Positions 32,622 to 44,543 of a stretch of 64,000 nucleotides of DNA are shown here, piece after piece. The stretch comes from Xenopus tropicalis (taxonomy: Eukaryota > Chordata > Amphibia > Anura > Pipidae), in the NCBI RefSeq assembly GCF_000004195.4, contig NC_030678.2, forward strand, positions 35,321,701 through 35,385,700, given 5' to 3'. Each line of letters opens with the position of its first letter. Within the stretch, counting starts at the first letter, position 1. The position numbers and the translations under genes are program-made. Under the pieces are notes generated by a model. The model made no database searches. It was not told the DNA's origin and saw nothing but the letters and a program-made list of their open reading frames with translations.

Positions 32622-33320
32622 TGAAAAGGGTTAAATTGCTGAATGCTGAGCCTGCACAATTTTGTTTTGCACCACGAAGGTCAGTCGCACTACATCTTCA
32701 AGATAAAATCCTGCTTCTGTATGAAACCAGCTTAATATAAGGCTGATGCCACACGCGGCGTAGGGCTGATTTTTTCGGCAAGCGGAAAAACGCTTGCCGA
32801 AAAATCAGCCCTACGCCTGCTACTTGTGCCTGCACCCGAATGAATGGAATACGCTCGGGTGCAGGCACATGTAGCCAATATACGCATGAAAACGCGAGAG
32901 AATGCAAAGTCTAGCGTTTTCATGCGTATATCGGCTACATGTGCCTGCACCCGAGCGTATCCCATACATTCGGGTGCAGGCACAAGTAGGAGGCGTAGGG
33001 CTGAATTTTCGGCAAGCGTTTATCCGCTTGCCGAAAATTTCAGCCCTACGCCTCGTGTGGCATTAGCCTTACATGAATACGCCCCTCAAGTCATCATAAT
33101 GGAATGTCTTTATCTATCTACTATATAAGTAATAATAAAACAAGAATAAAGTTGAACTTGTTTGCAATACACATACTGGTTGTATCGTTTGTACAAGTTC
33201 CCTGATCAGCACGCCTGAGTGGACGATATCAGATGTCTCGCCAATACATGGGTTAAAGCGAGCCGGCTCGTAGCTGCTAAGAAAAAAGTGCAAGGATCAC
33301 AGTATAGTTTAACCCTTACA
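32622..33320 (+). repeat. 3' LTR interrupted by a fold-back MITE
   Basis: It opens TGAAAAGGGTTAA and closes TTAACCCTTACA, imperfect inverses. A MITE occupies 32738-33071. The stretch after it equals the 5' LTR part. The 116 bases before it (32622-32737) have no match beside the 5' LTR. Confidence 0.75.
32738..33071. mobile_element. Multi-hairpin fold-back MITE
   Basis: Terminal inverses are TAAGGCTGATGCCACACG and CGTGTGGCATTAGCCTTA. Inside are four further inverted pairs: CGGCAAGCG/CGCTTGCCG twice, GGGTGCAGGCACATGTAGCC and its inverse, and ATACGCATGAAAACGC and its inverse. Nearly the whole 334 bp can fold on itself. Related pieces lie at 15723-15945 and 36852-36966. No coding; the overlapping open frames on both strands reflect the symmetry. 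Confidence 0.85.
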
Positions 33321-36209
33321 AAAGGTATAAGTAGAATCCCTGCTATAAATCACAATAGACTAATTTAAACAATATTGCACTTTTGTTTAGCAAAAGTATT
33401 CACTTTATTCTAAAAATCTATAACTGTTTAAGTGGCTTGCCAAGGTCATAAAGAGCCTGTACCAAATGCTGGCTTTTCTGGATCAGTGACCTTATTCCGA
33501 GCCACTCATTTTCTTTAGACATTTGTCAGATGATATACACAAAACAAAAGTATCTAATGGGGATGATTTATTATTCTGTGCTGCACAGTAACTCAAATCA
33601 GGGCTTGATATGGTACAGAGTAGTGACGTCTTCCCTGTGTGGCCTAAATACAAAGAGCCAGAGCTGACCGTTCTGGAGAAGGAGATAATTACAGAGCTCC
33701 CTTTTGCAATTATTGGCCCGATGCTCTCAGGCTGCAAGTTCTTGCTGACTCGGGGCTACTGGGCGATAAAAAGGTGCTTTGTGCTGAAAACTGGTCCTCA
33801 GAATTCTGCTACATTTTCCAAATGAGCCCCAATGTGTGTGTAAACAAGTCAAATCCAGACTGGCAACAGGTCTCTCTATGCTCATTATTCAGGCAGTTTA
33901 ACTACATTCTTCCTTGTATTTTATGGACTGTACAATTCACTCTAAGGACAGAGACTGATTAAAAGATAGAGCTTTGTTCATCTCTCCATTCCAGTTTCAG
34001 GTAAGTGAGTGTTTTATTTATATACTGTATATAATTATTATTATCAGGTAAAATGACTCCTCTTTCCCCATCATTTACTGCTGTCTTTCCTGATGGGAGT
34101 GCCCACTCCGGCACATTGCAGGGGCATCTGCTTGTAAGACCATGAAGTCTACATGAAAGTGGAAGTCGGGCTCTTAAAATGGTGCCATGCCCTAGACTAA
34201 ATACATTTTGATTGTTCTGGTGGCAATTTTCTGGGCTAATGGATTTGTCTCTTGGCACTCCAGCACATGGCATGACACCTCTCTACAGTTTCTTCTTTCC
34301 ATACATATGTACTGTATTTATTGCTAGTACAGATTATTCCTACATCCCAGGGCCATACCAAGCGATTTATGAGAAAAAAAAGTGCATAAACATTCCCAAT
34401 ATCAAAGATGTTCATTGTAAGAGGAATGTCCAGAATCATGGCTGCTGGCTGTGACATTTTTCATATGGCGATACTGAATGTTGCAGTGAGGGGAAGTGGT
34501 TAAAATTATATATAACATCTGGCATAAAAAATAGCCAATCAATGAAGAACAGTATCAATTTTCAAATAGAAATCATCCATTACAATTCATCTTTATAAAT
34601 ATAATTTTACATTGAGCACTGTGGCCTTAATGTGGCTGTTGAGTGTATTTTAACACCCTTGTCTTAAAGACGTCCCTAGATTTAAGGCCATGCTTTGCTC
34701 TGCACTACTTACTATATGTGTGGGGGTCAGTAGAGAAGCTACATAGATAATGTTGTATTAAATGCTCTGTTAAGTATAAGGCCATAAAGTTATTGATGCA
34801 GGAGGAGTTTCTTGATGCTTCCCTGCTCAGTTTTATTGCTCCTGTCACATTAAGCAATAGAACTGAGCACAGAAGCACCATTAAATTAAGTTTTTGCCGT
34901 TCAGTGCTTCCACCTCTCAGGCAGGACAACAGGGGTGCTCTTATTACACATTCATGACATTAGCGCCGTAAGTACAACTTACATCATGAAAACTGAATGT
35001 AATTGCAAAGGAAGAGCCCCCTGAGATAAGTTATATTAATTAAGGGTGGGTATGCCTCTTTAAAATCTCAGTTTATGGTCAAATTGTAGTCAGAGCTGAA
35101 GGGCGGGTCCCTCCTAAGGGGGCCCAATGCAGAAGACAGGGGTGAATATCACAAAGTCATGTCAGTTGTCATTTACTGTCTTGAACTATGGCAGAGCGAC
35201 TGTTACAGTCTTGCTTTCTTGCATGAGTTTGGAACAATGGGGGGTTCAAATGTTGGATAAGAAAAAGGGAACCTGAAGTTTAAAACCTCTGCTTTATGGG
35301 ATCCACATAGAGGCTGACACAGAACTAAAGCTGTAGGTTAGAAGAGCAGGTAACATGATCACAGTTGCTGAAAGTAACTGAAATGATGTATTATTCTGGT
35401 CCCAATCTCTCTGAAAATTTTCCCTCTTCATTTTTTCTCAAGCATTGTTACTGGATACCAGGGAGGAATTCTACAGCCCATTTTCAGGCTCCAATCACAA
35501 TACCTTGCATGGTGTTGATGTTATGCCACATAATGAATGTAGAAATTACATTGATAAGAACCAGTAAAAGCCATGCCAAGAGCCACACACATAAGTGACT
35601 GCAGAGGTGTCAGCACTGAGTGGGTTAAAGCAGCAGCCCATAATAAAAGTGCCTCCTTTTGCTCACTTCAGTGGCTTGTACACAGCTGACATTTAACATT
35701 CTGTTTGCTAATTGCCATAGTGTAATGAACCTTTAAATACGCTTTTAGAAGGGAGAAATGCAAGGTGGCATTCCATTTACTGGTAAGGCAGTGCCTGTGA
35801 CGAATATGATAATATTGGAAGTGTGGCCATCACTGGTCGCTGGGACTCCTGGGGCAATGCTCTCTGTGTACCATGAAACAAATGAAATATCTAGAGATAA
35901 AGATACCCTGCTGATCCAAAGAACCTCACTTTATTTCTTAACTCTTTGCAAGGCCTAGTCCTAGGAAAATGTGCTTATAAATAGTTAAGGGAATAAATAA
36001 CAACCATACAACAATGTAAAATTGCTTAGTGATCTTCTGAGCAGTTTTGTAATATATATTATTTATTTCATATTAGCAGTTCTACACTGCTAATGTCACT
36101 ATCTACTAGTAGCACATAATTCATGTATACCCATGCCCAATTCCTTAATGTGGTTCTATTACCCCCCCATGAACAATTATTAAGAAATCATATGGTTTCC
36201 CTATTATTT
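33321..36209. other. Gene-free stretch 3' of OVCA2
   Basis: No exon, RNA gene or well-preserved repeat recognised. Open frames are short and lack family motifs. Confidence 0.5.
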
Positions 36210-36215
36210 TTTATT
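36210..36215 (-). terminator. Candidate polyadenylation signal for OVCA2
   Basis: AATAAA on the minus strand, 34 bases after the OVCA2 stop codon. It would give a very short 3' UTR; another AATAAA lies about 150 bases further on, so the used site is uncertain. Confidence 0.4.
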
Positions 36216-36248
36216 AGAAAGTGAATGAGCCAGTCATATGATAACATA

Positions 36249-38086
36249 CTAAGTAAGGAACTTGTCCAAAAACTCCCAATACACTTTTTTTTGTGGGGCA
36301 CAAGCTGGAACATAATGGCCTCCAGAATGCATCAATATAACAGGATTCTCAAAATGGGAAACCAGTTCCTGGCTCATGGCAGCAGATATGACACGGTCGG
36401 TCTCACCAATGACATGCAATGAGGGAACCGTGATTGGCTGCTGATAATGCTTTGTGTGGTCAGTTGATAGGCTTTTAAAGCCCGCCACCAAAATAGCAAA
36501 GTCAAAATGGAATCGGGGATCTCCTTGTTGCTTTAAAGCGCAAATGATGGCTACCAGTGCGGCTCCTTGGCTGAATCCCAAAATGCCATCAAAGGGCCCA
36601 AGTTCAGAAAATGCCTTAGCCACAGTATCCAGAGACGCCTCTAGCCCGGAGCAAGTGTTGCTTTCTTCCATGGCATCAAAGCTATTTTGTTCTGGATTGG
36701 AGAACCACCAGCCTCTGGATTCATCCTGTAAAGAGTCTGGGACTCCAGCACCGGGCTCAGCATCTAAAGAGGAAATACAGTTATTCTATTGAAGAAATTG
36801 TATTAATTTCTCTGCAAACAGCTTGGTAAAGCATGAAAGGGCCTCTATAATCTTAGGCTAATGTCAGACCAGGCGTATGGCGTATATTTTCGGCAAGCTG
36901 AAAAACACTTGTTCAGGCCCAGGTAGGAGGCATATGGCGGTATTCCTGGTCAGACATTAGCCTTAGGTTAAATGAACATGGAGCGTTTTGGCTGCTGCTG
37001 AACTCTACTGAAGAACAGATGTAGTCAATAATGATGCATGGGTTGGGAATTTGCTAACCCATCCTGCATTCACCCTAACCCCCACCCCAACTTGGGCCCA
37101 AATTGTTATATATCCCTCTATGCTAAAGTCAGAGCTGACAGCTGGGGGGGCACACTATGTCACTAACCCCTGGCAGGGGGCACAGGGAGACCAGCCGCAG
37201 GGTTCAATTAAGAGTTACGGCACACATGACTTTTTTTTAGCCCCAGTGCATTTAACTAAATATCCAAATTTCCACCAGCATTAATGGTAATGGAAAAACA
37301 TTTGCATCACACAGTAGCCTATGACTCCAGTAGTGGCCCCAATGGGAAGCACAGACAAGGTATATGCGATTAACATAAAGGCGCTCTGTGCTCAGCCAAT
37401 AGGGTGCTTCCGGGCACCAGGAGGTGTTACTTATTGGGCTGATTTCTGCGTTAATTCTTGTGCCATGAGCATTTCTTAGCAGCAGTTTAGACCAGAAACT
37501 ACAGTTCTGCTATCAATCTCTGCTTTTTGGCAGCTTTGCTCAGGACACCAGTGATACTTAGACTGTAAGCTCTACGAGGCAGGGACCTCCTTCCTACTGT
37601 GTCTCAAACCACATGGCACTTATATATATATATATTGTATTTATTTATCACTTGTCCTCCCTGTGTGTAATTTTGTATTCTGTAAGATTGTACAGCGCTG
37701 TGTACCCTTGTGGCACTTTATAAATAAAGTTATACATACATACATCAACTATCAATAAACTGTATTAATAAAATAATTGTATCACTCAAATATGAAGCTA
37801 CAGAAGAGGAAGAATCAAGTCTGCCCTCAGTTTTACAGAATATTGATAGATATAACAGGTGAGTGTGGGACATGTAGGGGGACACACACACAGGGACAGG
37901 AGCCGTACCAGGATCGGGTACCAATAAGGGGGCGCTAAAAGTTATGAGATCTGCCCGGCCCCGCAGCCTTTTGCGCAGCGCTCCTGTTCTCTCCCTAAAG
38001 CTCCGTTCGTTTTGCCGGTACCCATGCAGAGCCAACACCCGTAGGACACGTTTCTGGGCTGCCCCCGGCGTCTCTGTTGCCGCCAT
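36249..38086 (-). CDS. ovca2: OVCA2 serine hydrolase, two exons, complete
   Basis: Exon 1 is 38086-37909 (donor gtacgg) and exon 2 is 36763-36249 (acceptor ctctttag, stop TAG). Joined they give 230 residues, against 227 in human. The exon junction splits codon 60. It is an alpha/beta hydrolase of the FSH1/OVCA2 family, reported to act as an esterase on long-chain acyl esters. Seen: LALHGYRQNERSF near the N-terminus, SRGWWF at about 75-80, nucleophile Ser124 in GFSQGA, Asp182 in GETDRV, and His209 in HSGGHYVP. No signal peptide or membrane segment, so probably cytosolic. The ATG at 38086 is chosen because the family sequence starts there and G follows it; an open frame extends upstream without homology. 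It lies downstream of DPH1 on the same strand, as in mammals. Confidence 0.93.
36852..36966. repeat. Fold-back MITE fragment in the OVCA2 intron
   Basis: AGGCTAATGTCAGACCAGGC at the left is mirrored by CCTGGTCAGACATTAGCCT at the right; the internal TTCGGCAAGC matches the copy at 32738-33071. A strongly shortened member of that family. Confidence 0.65.
37562..37744 (+). repeat. LINE 3' tail with (ATAC)n in the OVCA2 intron
   Basis: GACTGTAAGCTCTACGAGGC, GCAGGGACCTCC, TGTACAGCGCTGTG and ACTTTATAAATAAAG, ending in ATACATACATAC. Same skeleton as 16643-16816, so an interspersed 5'-truncated CR1/L2-like LINE copy (clade inferred). A short (TA)n run is inside at about 37620-37635. Confidence 0.6.
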
Positions 38087-38130
38087 ATTAGTACACCCGG
38101 AAACCAGGAAGTGGAAGCCAGCTGATGCTG
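37890..38130 (-). promoter_or_regulatory. CpG-rich start region of OVCA2
   Basis: CpG is frequent here and rare in the flanks. On the plus strand, CCAGGAAGTGG at about 38104-38114 fits an ETS site, just upstream of the start codon; no TATA box. This is the usual form of a housekeeping promoter in vertebrates. The transcription start was not located. Confidence 0.55.
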
Positions 38131-39057
38131 ATTGGCTGACCGGTGTCAGTACAGTAATAGAACAGCAGGAGCAGCTTAGAGTTTGCTGTACAATGAGTTG
38201 GCAACCTATAGGGGCATAAATATACCTCATAAAGTCAGGCCTCTAGTTCCAACATGTATTTCTACGCGGTACAGTGTGCAGTGCTGTAAAACATATCACA
38301 TGTAATGGGCTCATTCTCTTGCAGCATGCTGGGGGCTGGACTAGGGTAAAATACTGACATGAAGCCTCTGAGCAGATGGGTATATGCACCCAGCCGCCAT
38401 TGGGCTGCATTATGGGACCTATTATCCAGCTGCCAATAGTATTGCCTGTATTTACTAAGCATATCAACTAGACCCTACTATAATAAATTAATAAATCAGA
38501 ATCAAACACAGCCAGCAATATACCATAGAGAGAGAATAAATGCCCATGGCGATATTTGGCTGCCCAATCTCTCCCAGCTGGCAGTAATGTCCTTTTCACC
38601 GCCTGCCAAGGAATAATCAGCTTGGAAGGATGGCATGAGGCACGGGTAGTTTTGCCACTTTATCTTTCAACCCTATTAACATTGCCATCAAGCATAAATG
38701 TTACCGTCCAAGCCGATAATATACTTGCCGGGTGGCAACCCTAAGCCCAGGGGATGCTGGGAGAAGAGGGAGATAAGCCCCGACTTGGTGGCCAGACAGA
38801 GCAAGGCACAAGAGTCGCTAGCAGCCAGTTTTAGAGAGACCAGTGAACTAGCAAAGAAGCCTATGTTGATCTCAGCTAGAGAGAGAGGCCTTTGACAGAG
38901 GGACTAATTATACAAAGATTATCCCATATCTCTCCATTAGACTCACCACTTGGAATGTTCCGTTTAGGGGAGTAACCACTCGCTATTTATTCATACATCT
39001 TATTCAAAGCATATTAAAGAATTAATGTACTTTGAATGAGATATACTCATTTCTTAA

Positions 39058-39508
39058 AGTGGACCTGTCACCCAGATATAAAAAGCTGTATAACAAAAGT
39101 CCTTTTCAAATTAAACAAGAAACCCAAATTCATTTTTATATTAACACATCCAACCCTATTATAAAGAGGTGGGGCAGACAATAACTTTAGCTTTCCGTTC
39201 AGCACTACCTAGATGTCACGGCACATCTCACTTTCCCCTCCCTCCTCATCATCTAACTGTATAGCCAGTGCATGGGTATGGGCATCTGGTCCCCCATTCT
39301 GGCACATAAACAAGATTTTGGCATGATACAAAGCTTGCCTTCATAACAGTGTCCACAAATGGTGCCTACCTGCTTGCTTTGACTGAGTAATTCCAAGATG
39401 GAAGGAAACAAGATTTATATTATTTATATAGAGTAAGTAAAGTTTATTTTGCTCAACTAACAATATAGAAAATCATTTGGAGTTATTTCTTAGGGTGACA
39501 AGCCCCCT
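39058..39508. mobile_element. TTAA-type MITE, 451 bp
   Basis: The ends AGTGGACCTGTCACCC and GGGTGACAAGCCCCCT are imperfect inverses, flanked by TTAA at 39054-39057 and 39509-39512. TTAA duplication fits Kolobok/piggyBac-type elements. No coding. Confidence 0.7.
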
Positions 39509-39699
39509 TTAATGAATATAGTTATACATAAATATATTTCTAATTTAGTCAATGTTTTTGTCAGCCTGTCTCTCTTTAAGAAGATACAGAGGGACTAATT
39601 AGCCACTAGTACAAATACCCCACTGGCACCACTGTCTGTAAATGTCAGTGAGAGGATCCCTGTGTGCACTCTTGGAAGAGTTCTGGAATACTGGCCTAT

Positions 39700-40360
39700 C
39701 AGCTTGTTGAAATGAGCAGGTGTTGTTTTGTGTGTGTCTTCAGCAAAGGTATTGGTGTGACAGATTAAGAACTGGGCTTTGGGGCAGGCACCCTAGGGTG
39801 GATCTGCTAAGAGGGCAGCTAAGCAAGGCTGACAAAGGCTGCCCAGATGTGCTCGGCCATCAAAGATAACTCCAACTGCAAGGCATCTAATAGTCAGAGA
39901 GGTTACAAAGGAACCCAGGGTAATTCTAAGCAACTGCAAGCCTGACACATTAGCTAATGCTGATGTTCATGGGTCTACCATCAGGAGAACACTGAGCAGC
40001 AATGGTATGTATGGCAGTTTGCTAAAGATCATGTGGACAAACCAGAACGATACCGGAAGAATGTTTTGTGGATGGATTAAGTGAAAATAAATGAGGAGTG
40101 TTACATTTGGAGAAAGAAATACACTGCATTCCAGCATAAGAACCTTATCCCATCTGTGAAACATGGTGGTGCCTGATTTGCTGTATCTGGGCCTAGATGG
40201 CTTGCCATCATTGATGGAGCAATGAATTCTGAACTATACCAGAGAATTCTAAAGGACATCTGTCCGTGAACTGAATCTCAAGAGACAGCGGGTCATGCAG
40301 GAAGACAACGATCCTAAACACACATCCAAGAGCTGAAGCTGTTCTGTATGTGGGAATGGG
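39700..40360 (+). pseudogene. Fossil Tc1-like transposase
   Basis: In alternating frames the DNA reads like the catalytic domain of a Tc1 transposase: a GMYGSLLK-like segment near 39998, a KHGGA-like block near 40160, and QEDNDPKHTS near 40296-40330 carrying the second catalytic Asp. Many stops and frameshifts; no ends found. A different and much older family than 41546-43126. Confidence 0.65.
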
Positions 40361-40369
40361 TTAATATTC

Positions 40370-41540
40370 CTCCGAGTCGATGTGCAGGACTGATAATCAG
40401 TTACTACAGACATTTAGTTGCAGTTATTTCTGCACAAGGGGGTCACACCAAATACTGAGAGTATAATTGCCAGACGCAGATATGTTTTTAAATATTTTTT
40501 TTTCAATAAATACACAACCAAATATAATATTGCCATGTGTAAGCGCATAGGTGCAGTTAGGCACCTAGGTTAATACATTTGCTGCTATCTCTTTACGTTT
40601 TTTTAAAATTCCAAGTAAGCCATTCTGTGTATAAAAAGATCCCTGAGACCTACAGCCACCATTATTCATCTTTCAAGCCCAAATGATGTAAAAGCTCTGC
40701 TACCTCCTCTTCTGCTAAAAGCAGGACACTAAATATACTCTGAATTAGACAAATGCCAGAGAAAGGGTGCCTAGAATATTATTATCAGGTAAACACATGG
40801 TATTAATGTCCATTAAAAACAATGCAGAGAGAGATGCCTTTTTAGGGGCTTGTGGAGAAAATGACATGGTTTTACAACTACAAATAAAAGCTGCCGGTGA
40901 AGAAATATATTAGCTTTCAATCACTTTTATTTCTAGGAGTTTTAATACATCATGGTTCTTAGCAAAGTTTGTCTCAATAAACCCAGTGTCCAAATTGGGA
41001 CTGAAGATTTGAAATTGCCCAGCATTACAATGCTCAGCCTGCTAAACAGTTTAAGTTCTTTGTTCTAAAGCCGATCCATTACACACAGGTTCTTCATACA
41101 TTTCAATTTTCTAACTATCTATATGATAAAATGGTGAGACAGCGCCTAACAAAATACACGGGCACACGCTGGTCTTTGCATAGATAAATAAGCCTAGTGC
41201 ACAGACTTCTGGGCAGATAGCACTCCCCGCTAAGCTGTACAAGCAGAAAAAAATTGACAATATTGTCACTCAAGGCTATGCAAAAAGGAAATAGTCCCTC
41301 ATGTTTATTGTGTCAATAATTAAAAATACAAAGTTTGGGGGAGTGCCGTAATCTTCAATTTTTTTCTGCTTGAGACACTAGCTAACTTTAGGGAGATAAT
41401 AATCCAGCCTTAATTCATAATCTCAATAATGGCCATAGTAGACCATTAACCCCCTAATGATATAGGGCTGGTTGAAATCTCTGAATCTGTGTTTGGCACC
41501 CCAGAAGTACTGATGAGGTCTGTCAGACACAAGTGCATTC
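40370..41540. other. Gene-free stretch
   Basis: AT-rich; no exon or well-preserved repeat recognised. Confidence 0.5.
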
Positions 41541-41545
41541 ATTTA

Positions 41546-43126
41546 CAGGTCCTTTTCAAAAAATTAGCATATTGTGATAAAGTTCATTATTTTCTGTAAT
41601 GTACTGATAAACATTAGACTTTCATATATTTTAGATTCATTACACACAACTGAAGTAGTTCAAGCCTTTTCTTGTTTTAATATTGATGATTGTGGCATAC
41701 AGCTCATGAAAACCCAAAATTCCTATCTCAAAAAATTAGCATATTTCATCCGCCCAATAAAAGAAAAGTGTTTTTAATACAAAAAAAGTCAACCTTCAAA
41801 TAATTATGTTCAGTTATGCACTCAATACTTGGTCGGGAATCCTTTTGCAGAAATGACTGCTTCAATGTGGCGTGGCATGGAGGCAATCAGCCTGTGGCAC
41901 TGCTCAGGTGTTATGGAGGCCCAGGATGCTTCAATAGCGGCCTTAAGCTCATCCAGAGTGTTGGGTCTTGTGTCTCTCAACTTTCTCTTCACAATATCCC
42001 ACAGATTCTCTATGGGGTTCAGGTCAGGAGAGTTGGCAGGCCAATTGAGCACAGTAATACCATGGTCAGTAAACCATTTACCAGTGGTTTTGGCACTGTG
42101 AGCAGGTGCCAGGTCATGCTGAAAAATGAAATCTTCATCTCCATAAAGCTTTTCAGCAGATGGAAGCATGAAGTGCTCCAAAATCTCCTGATAGCTAGCT
42201 GCATTGACCCTGCCCTTGATAAAACACAGTGGACCAACACCAGCAGCTGACATGGCACCCCAGACCATCACTGACTGTGGGTACTTGACACTGGACTTCA
42301 GGCATTTTGGCATTTCCCTCTCCCCAGTCTTCCTCCAGACTCTGGCACCTTGATTTCCGAATGACATACTTTGGACCACTGAGCAACAGTCCAGTGCTGC
42401 TTCTCTGTAGCCCAGGTCAGGCGCTTCTGCCGCTGTTTCTGGTTCAAAAGTGGCTTGACCTGGGGAATGCAGCACCTGTAGCCCATTTCCTGCACGCGCC
42501 TGTACACGGTGGCTCTGGATGTTTCTACTCCAGACTCAGTCCACTGCTTCCGCAGGTCCCCCAAGGTCAGGAATCGGTCCTTCTCCACAATCTTCCTCAG
42601 GGCCCGGTCACCTCTTCTCGTTGTGCAGCGTTTTCTGCCACACTTTTTCCTTCCCACAGACTTCCCACTGAGGTGCCTTGATACAGCACTCTGGGAACAG
42701 CCTATTTGTTCAGAAATTTCTTTTTGTGTCTTACCCTCTTGCTTGAGGATGTCAATGATGGCCTTCTGGACAGCAGTCAGGTTGGCAGTCTTACCCATGA
42801 TTGCGGTTTTGAGTAATGAACCAGGCTGGGAGTTTTTAAAAGCCTCAGGAATCTTTTGCAGGTTTTTAGAGTTAATTTGTTGATTCAGATGATTAGGTTA
42901 ATAGCTCGTTTAGAGAACCTTTTCATGATATGCTAATTTTTTGAGATAGGAATTTTGGGTTTTCATGAGCTGTATGCCACAATCATCAATATTAAAACAA
43001 GAAAAGGCTTGAACTACTTCAGTTGTGTGTAATGAATCTAAAATATATGAAAGTCTAATGTTTATCAGTACATTACAGAAAATAATGAACTTTATCACAA
43101 TATGCAAATTTTTTGAAAAGGACCTG
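41546..43126 (-). mobile_element. Nearly intact Tc1-like DNA transposon
   Basis: It is 1,581 bp and ends CAGGTCCTTTTCAAAAAATT at both sides as near-exact inverses, flanked by TA at 41544-41545 and 43127-43128. The inverted repeats are long, about 195-200 bp (41546 to about 41740, and about 42930-43126). The minus-strand transposase between them is in two frames because of one small deletion. Low divergence of the ends suggests a recent insertion. Confidence 0.92.
41822..42798 (-). pseudogene. Tc1 transposase broken by one small deletion
   Basis: The 5' part (42798 to about 42370) has the paired helix-turn-helix DNA-binding domain (KEISEQIGCSQSAVSRHL, then an RRVQEMGYR region) and a basic GRKK linker. 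The 3' part (to 41822) has the catalytic core with FQHDLAPAHSA (second Asp), SPDLNPIENLWD (third acidic residue) and the ending GFPTKY. Between them, near 42365-42372, the frame changes, and the segment that normally carries the first catalytic Asp is missing. Both halves are otherwise open. Tc1 transposases are about 340 residues; the two halves together fit that. It cannot be active in cis, although the ends may still be mobilised by an intact relative. Confidence 0.9.
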
Positions 43127-43129
43127 TAT

Positions 43130-43952
43130 ATCCTTTATTGGTCCATCCAGAACTTGAGTAGCATCTACTTTCATCCTATGATCCAGCCACTTACTGTAAG
43201 TTGTTCTGTCCAATCAAATGCATTATGACAGGGACTTGTGATGCCAAATTATACTGATACTGGGCTGACCGGTTCACCTGATCTTAACTGGTAACTTGGC
43301 TATAAGTGGCCAAAGTAATGCGGACTTGGTTGGTATTTCTGCAATATGCTTTAGTACATTCTGCATTTAAATGTACAAAACACGAATGATGTGCTTTGAT
43401 GCTTTGTACATAGAGTCAATAAATCTTGTTTTTATTGGGGTACAGCATTGTTTTTTTTCTTTTTGGCAATACTGTCTTTGTGGCTGGGGACACTGAGGAG
43501 TGGGCAACTGTTTCCACAAACCAATTTAGTGGCCGATCTGCTTCCAAAATGACAAAGCCTGGATGTACCATTTTAACTTGCAGGCTGTATATATCCAGCA
43601 GCACCTGTGTTTAGGAATGAATCCATGCAAAGCTTTAGGCAGCACTAATGGGCATGCTCAGACCCACTGGCTTCTTAGGAGGGGGTGCCGAGTCTGGCAA
43701 TATAGTATCACCCCCCCTGTCATTTCTATGCAGCAAACAGTACAGCTCTAGGTGAAGCAAGTGCAACTGTTCTGATCTATAGAAAGGGACAAAGTACCAA
43801 GCTTCTGTTATTCAGATATAGACAGATTTCTGTGCCTTATGCTTCTTTCTTTCCAACATTAGAACATTGGGGAGCTTTAAGACCAAGGCTTGACTGCAGA
43901 AGCATAACCAAGAGGGCATTAAGGGCAATGGAGCATGGGGCTACTTTGGGTG
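43130..43952. other. Gene-free stretch
   Basis: No exon or clear repeat recognised. Confidence 0.5.
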
Positions 43953-43960
43953 CTTTAAGC

Positions 43961-44543
43961 CAGTGTTTTTCAACCTTTTTTGGGCAAAGGCACACTTGTT
44001 TCATGAAAAAAATCACGAGGCACACCACCATTAGAAAATGTTAAAAAATTTAACTCTGTGCCCAGCAGCAGTGCCCCCCTAGTACATTGGTGCCCAGCAG
44101 CAGTGCCCCCCTAGTACATTGGTGCCAAGAGCAGTGCCCCCCTAGTACATTGGTGCCCAGCAGCAGTGCCCCCCTAGTACATTGGTGCCAAGAGCAGTGC
44201 CCCCCTAGTACATTGGTGCCCAGCAGCAGTGCCCCCCTAGTACATTGGTGCCCAGCAGCAGTGCCCCCCTAGTACATTGGTGCCAAGAGCAGTGCCCCCC
44301 TAGTACATTGGTGCCCAGCAGCAGTGCCCCCCTAGTACATTGGTGCCCAGCAGCAGTGCCCCCTAGTACATTGGTGCCAAGAGCAGTGCCCCCCTAGTAC
44401 ATTGGTGCCCAGCAGCAGTGCCCCCCTAGTACATTGGTGCCAAGAGCAGTGCCCCCCTAGTACATTGGTGCCCTGCCTACGGCACACCAGGCAACATCTC
44501 GCGGCACACTAGTGTGCCGCGGAACAGTGGTTGAAAAACGCTG
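43961..44543. mobile_element. hAT-type MITE filled by a minisatellite
   Basis: The ends CAGTGTTTTTCAACC and GGTTGAAAAACGCTG are inverses with one mismatch, flanked by a perfect 8-bp duplication, CTTTAAGC (43953-43960 and 44544-44551). The CAGNGNTTTTCAACC terminus is typical of hAT elements. Most of the interior is the tandem array at about 44060-44475. No transposase. Confidence 0.88.
44060..44475 (+). repeat. Minisatellite, two alternating unit types (31/32 bp)
   Basis: Units are GCCCAGCAGCAGTGCCCCCC + TAGTACATTGGT and a shorter GCCAAGAGCAGTGCCCCCC + TAGTACATTGGT. About 13 units alternate in a semi-regular pattern, pointing to higher-order duplication of two- and three-unit blocks. It starts and stops within the MITE. 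Confidence 0.9.

Larger units (their letters stand above)
25514..33320 (+). mobile_element. Decayed class-I-like endogenous retrovirus (mosaic)
   Basis: It has 5' LTR R/U5 (25514-25760), a tRNA-Leu-type primer site (25765-25782), a long gag-region ruin, broken pol (about 29150-30480), env remnants with two separate C-termini (31479-31679 and about 32340-32580), a polypurine tract (32611-32620) and a 3' LTR (32622-33320) carrying a MITE. No gene is open over its length. The connection/RNase H layout resembles gammaretrovirus-like elements; classification is inference. Two env ends, two PPT-like tracts and unlike U3 regions show recombination or two nested proviruses. Confidence 0.8.

Noticed and set aside
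1..36200. The miR-132/212 pair expected near OVCA2 in mammals
   Set aside because: I looked for TAACAGTCTACAGCC and TAACAGTCTCCAG on both strands; only short chance matches (near 1388 and 27657) without a hairpin were seen.
1..36200. HIC1, the next gene beyond OVCA2 in mammals
   Set aside because: No CpG-rich zinc-finger exon found; it may lie outside the window.
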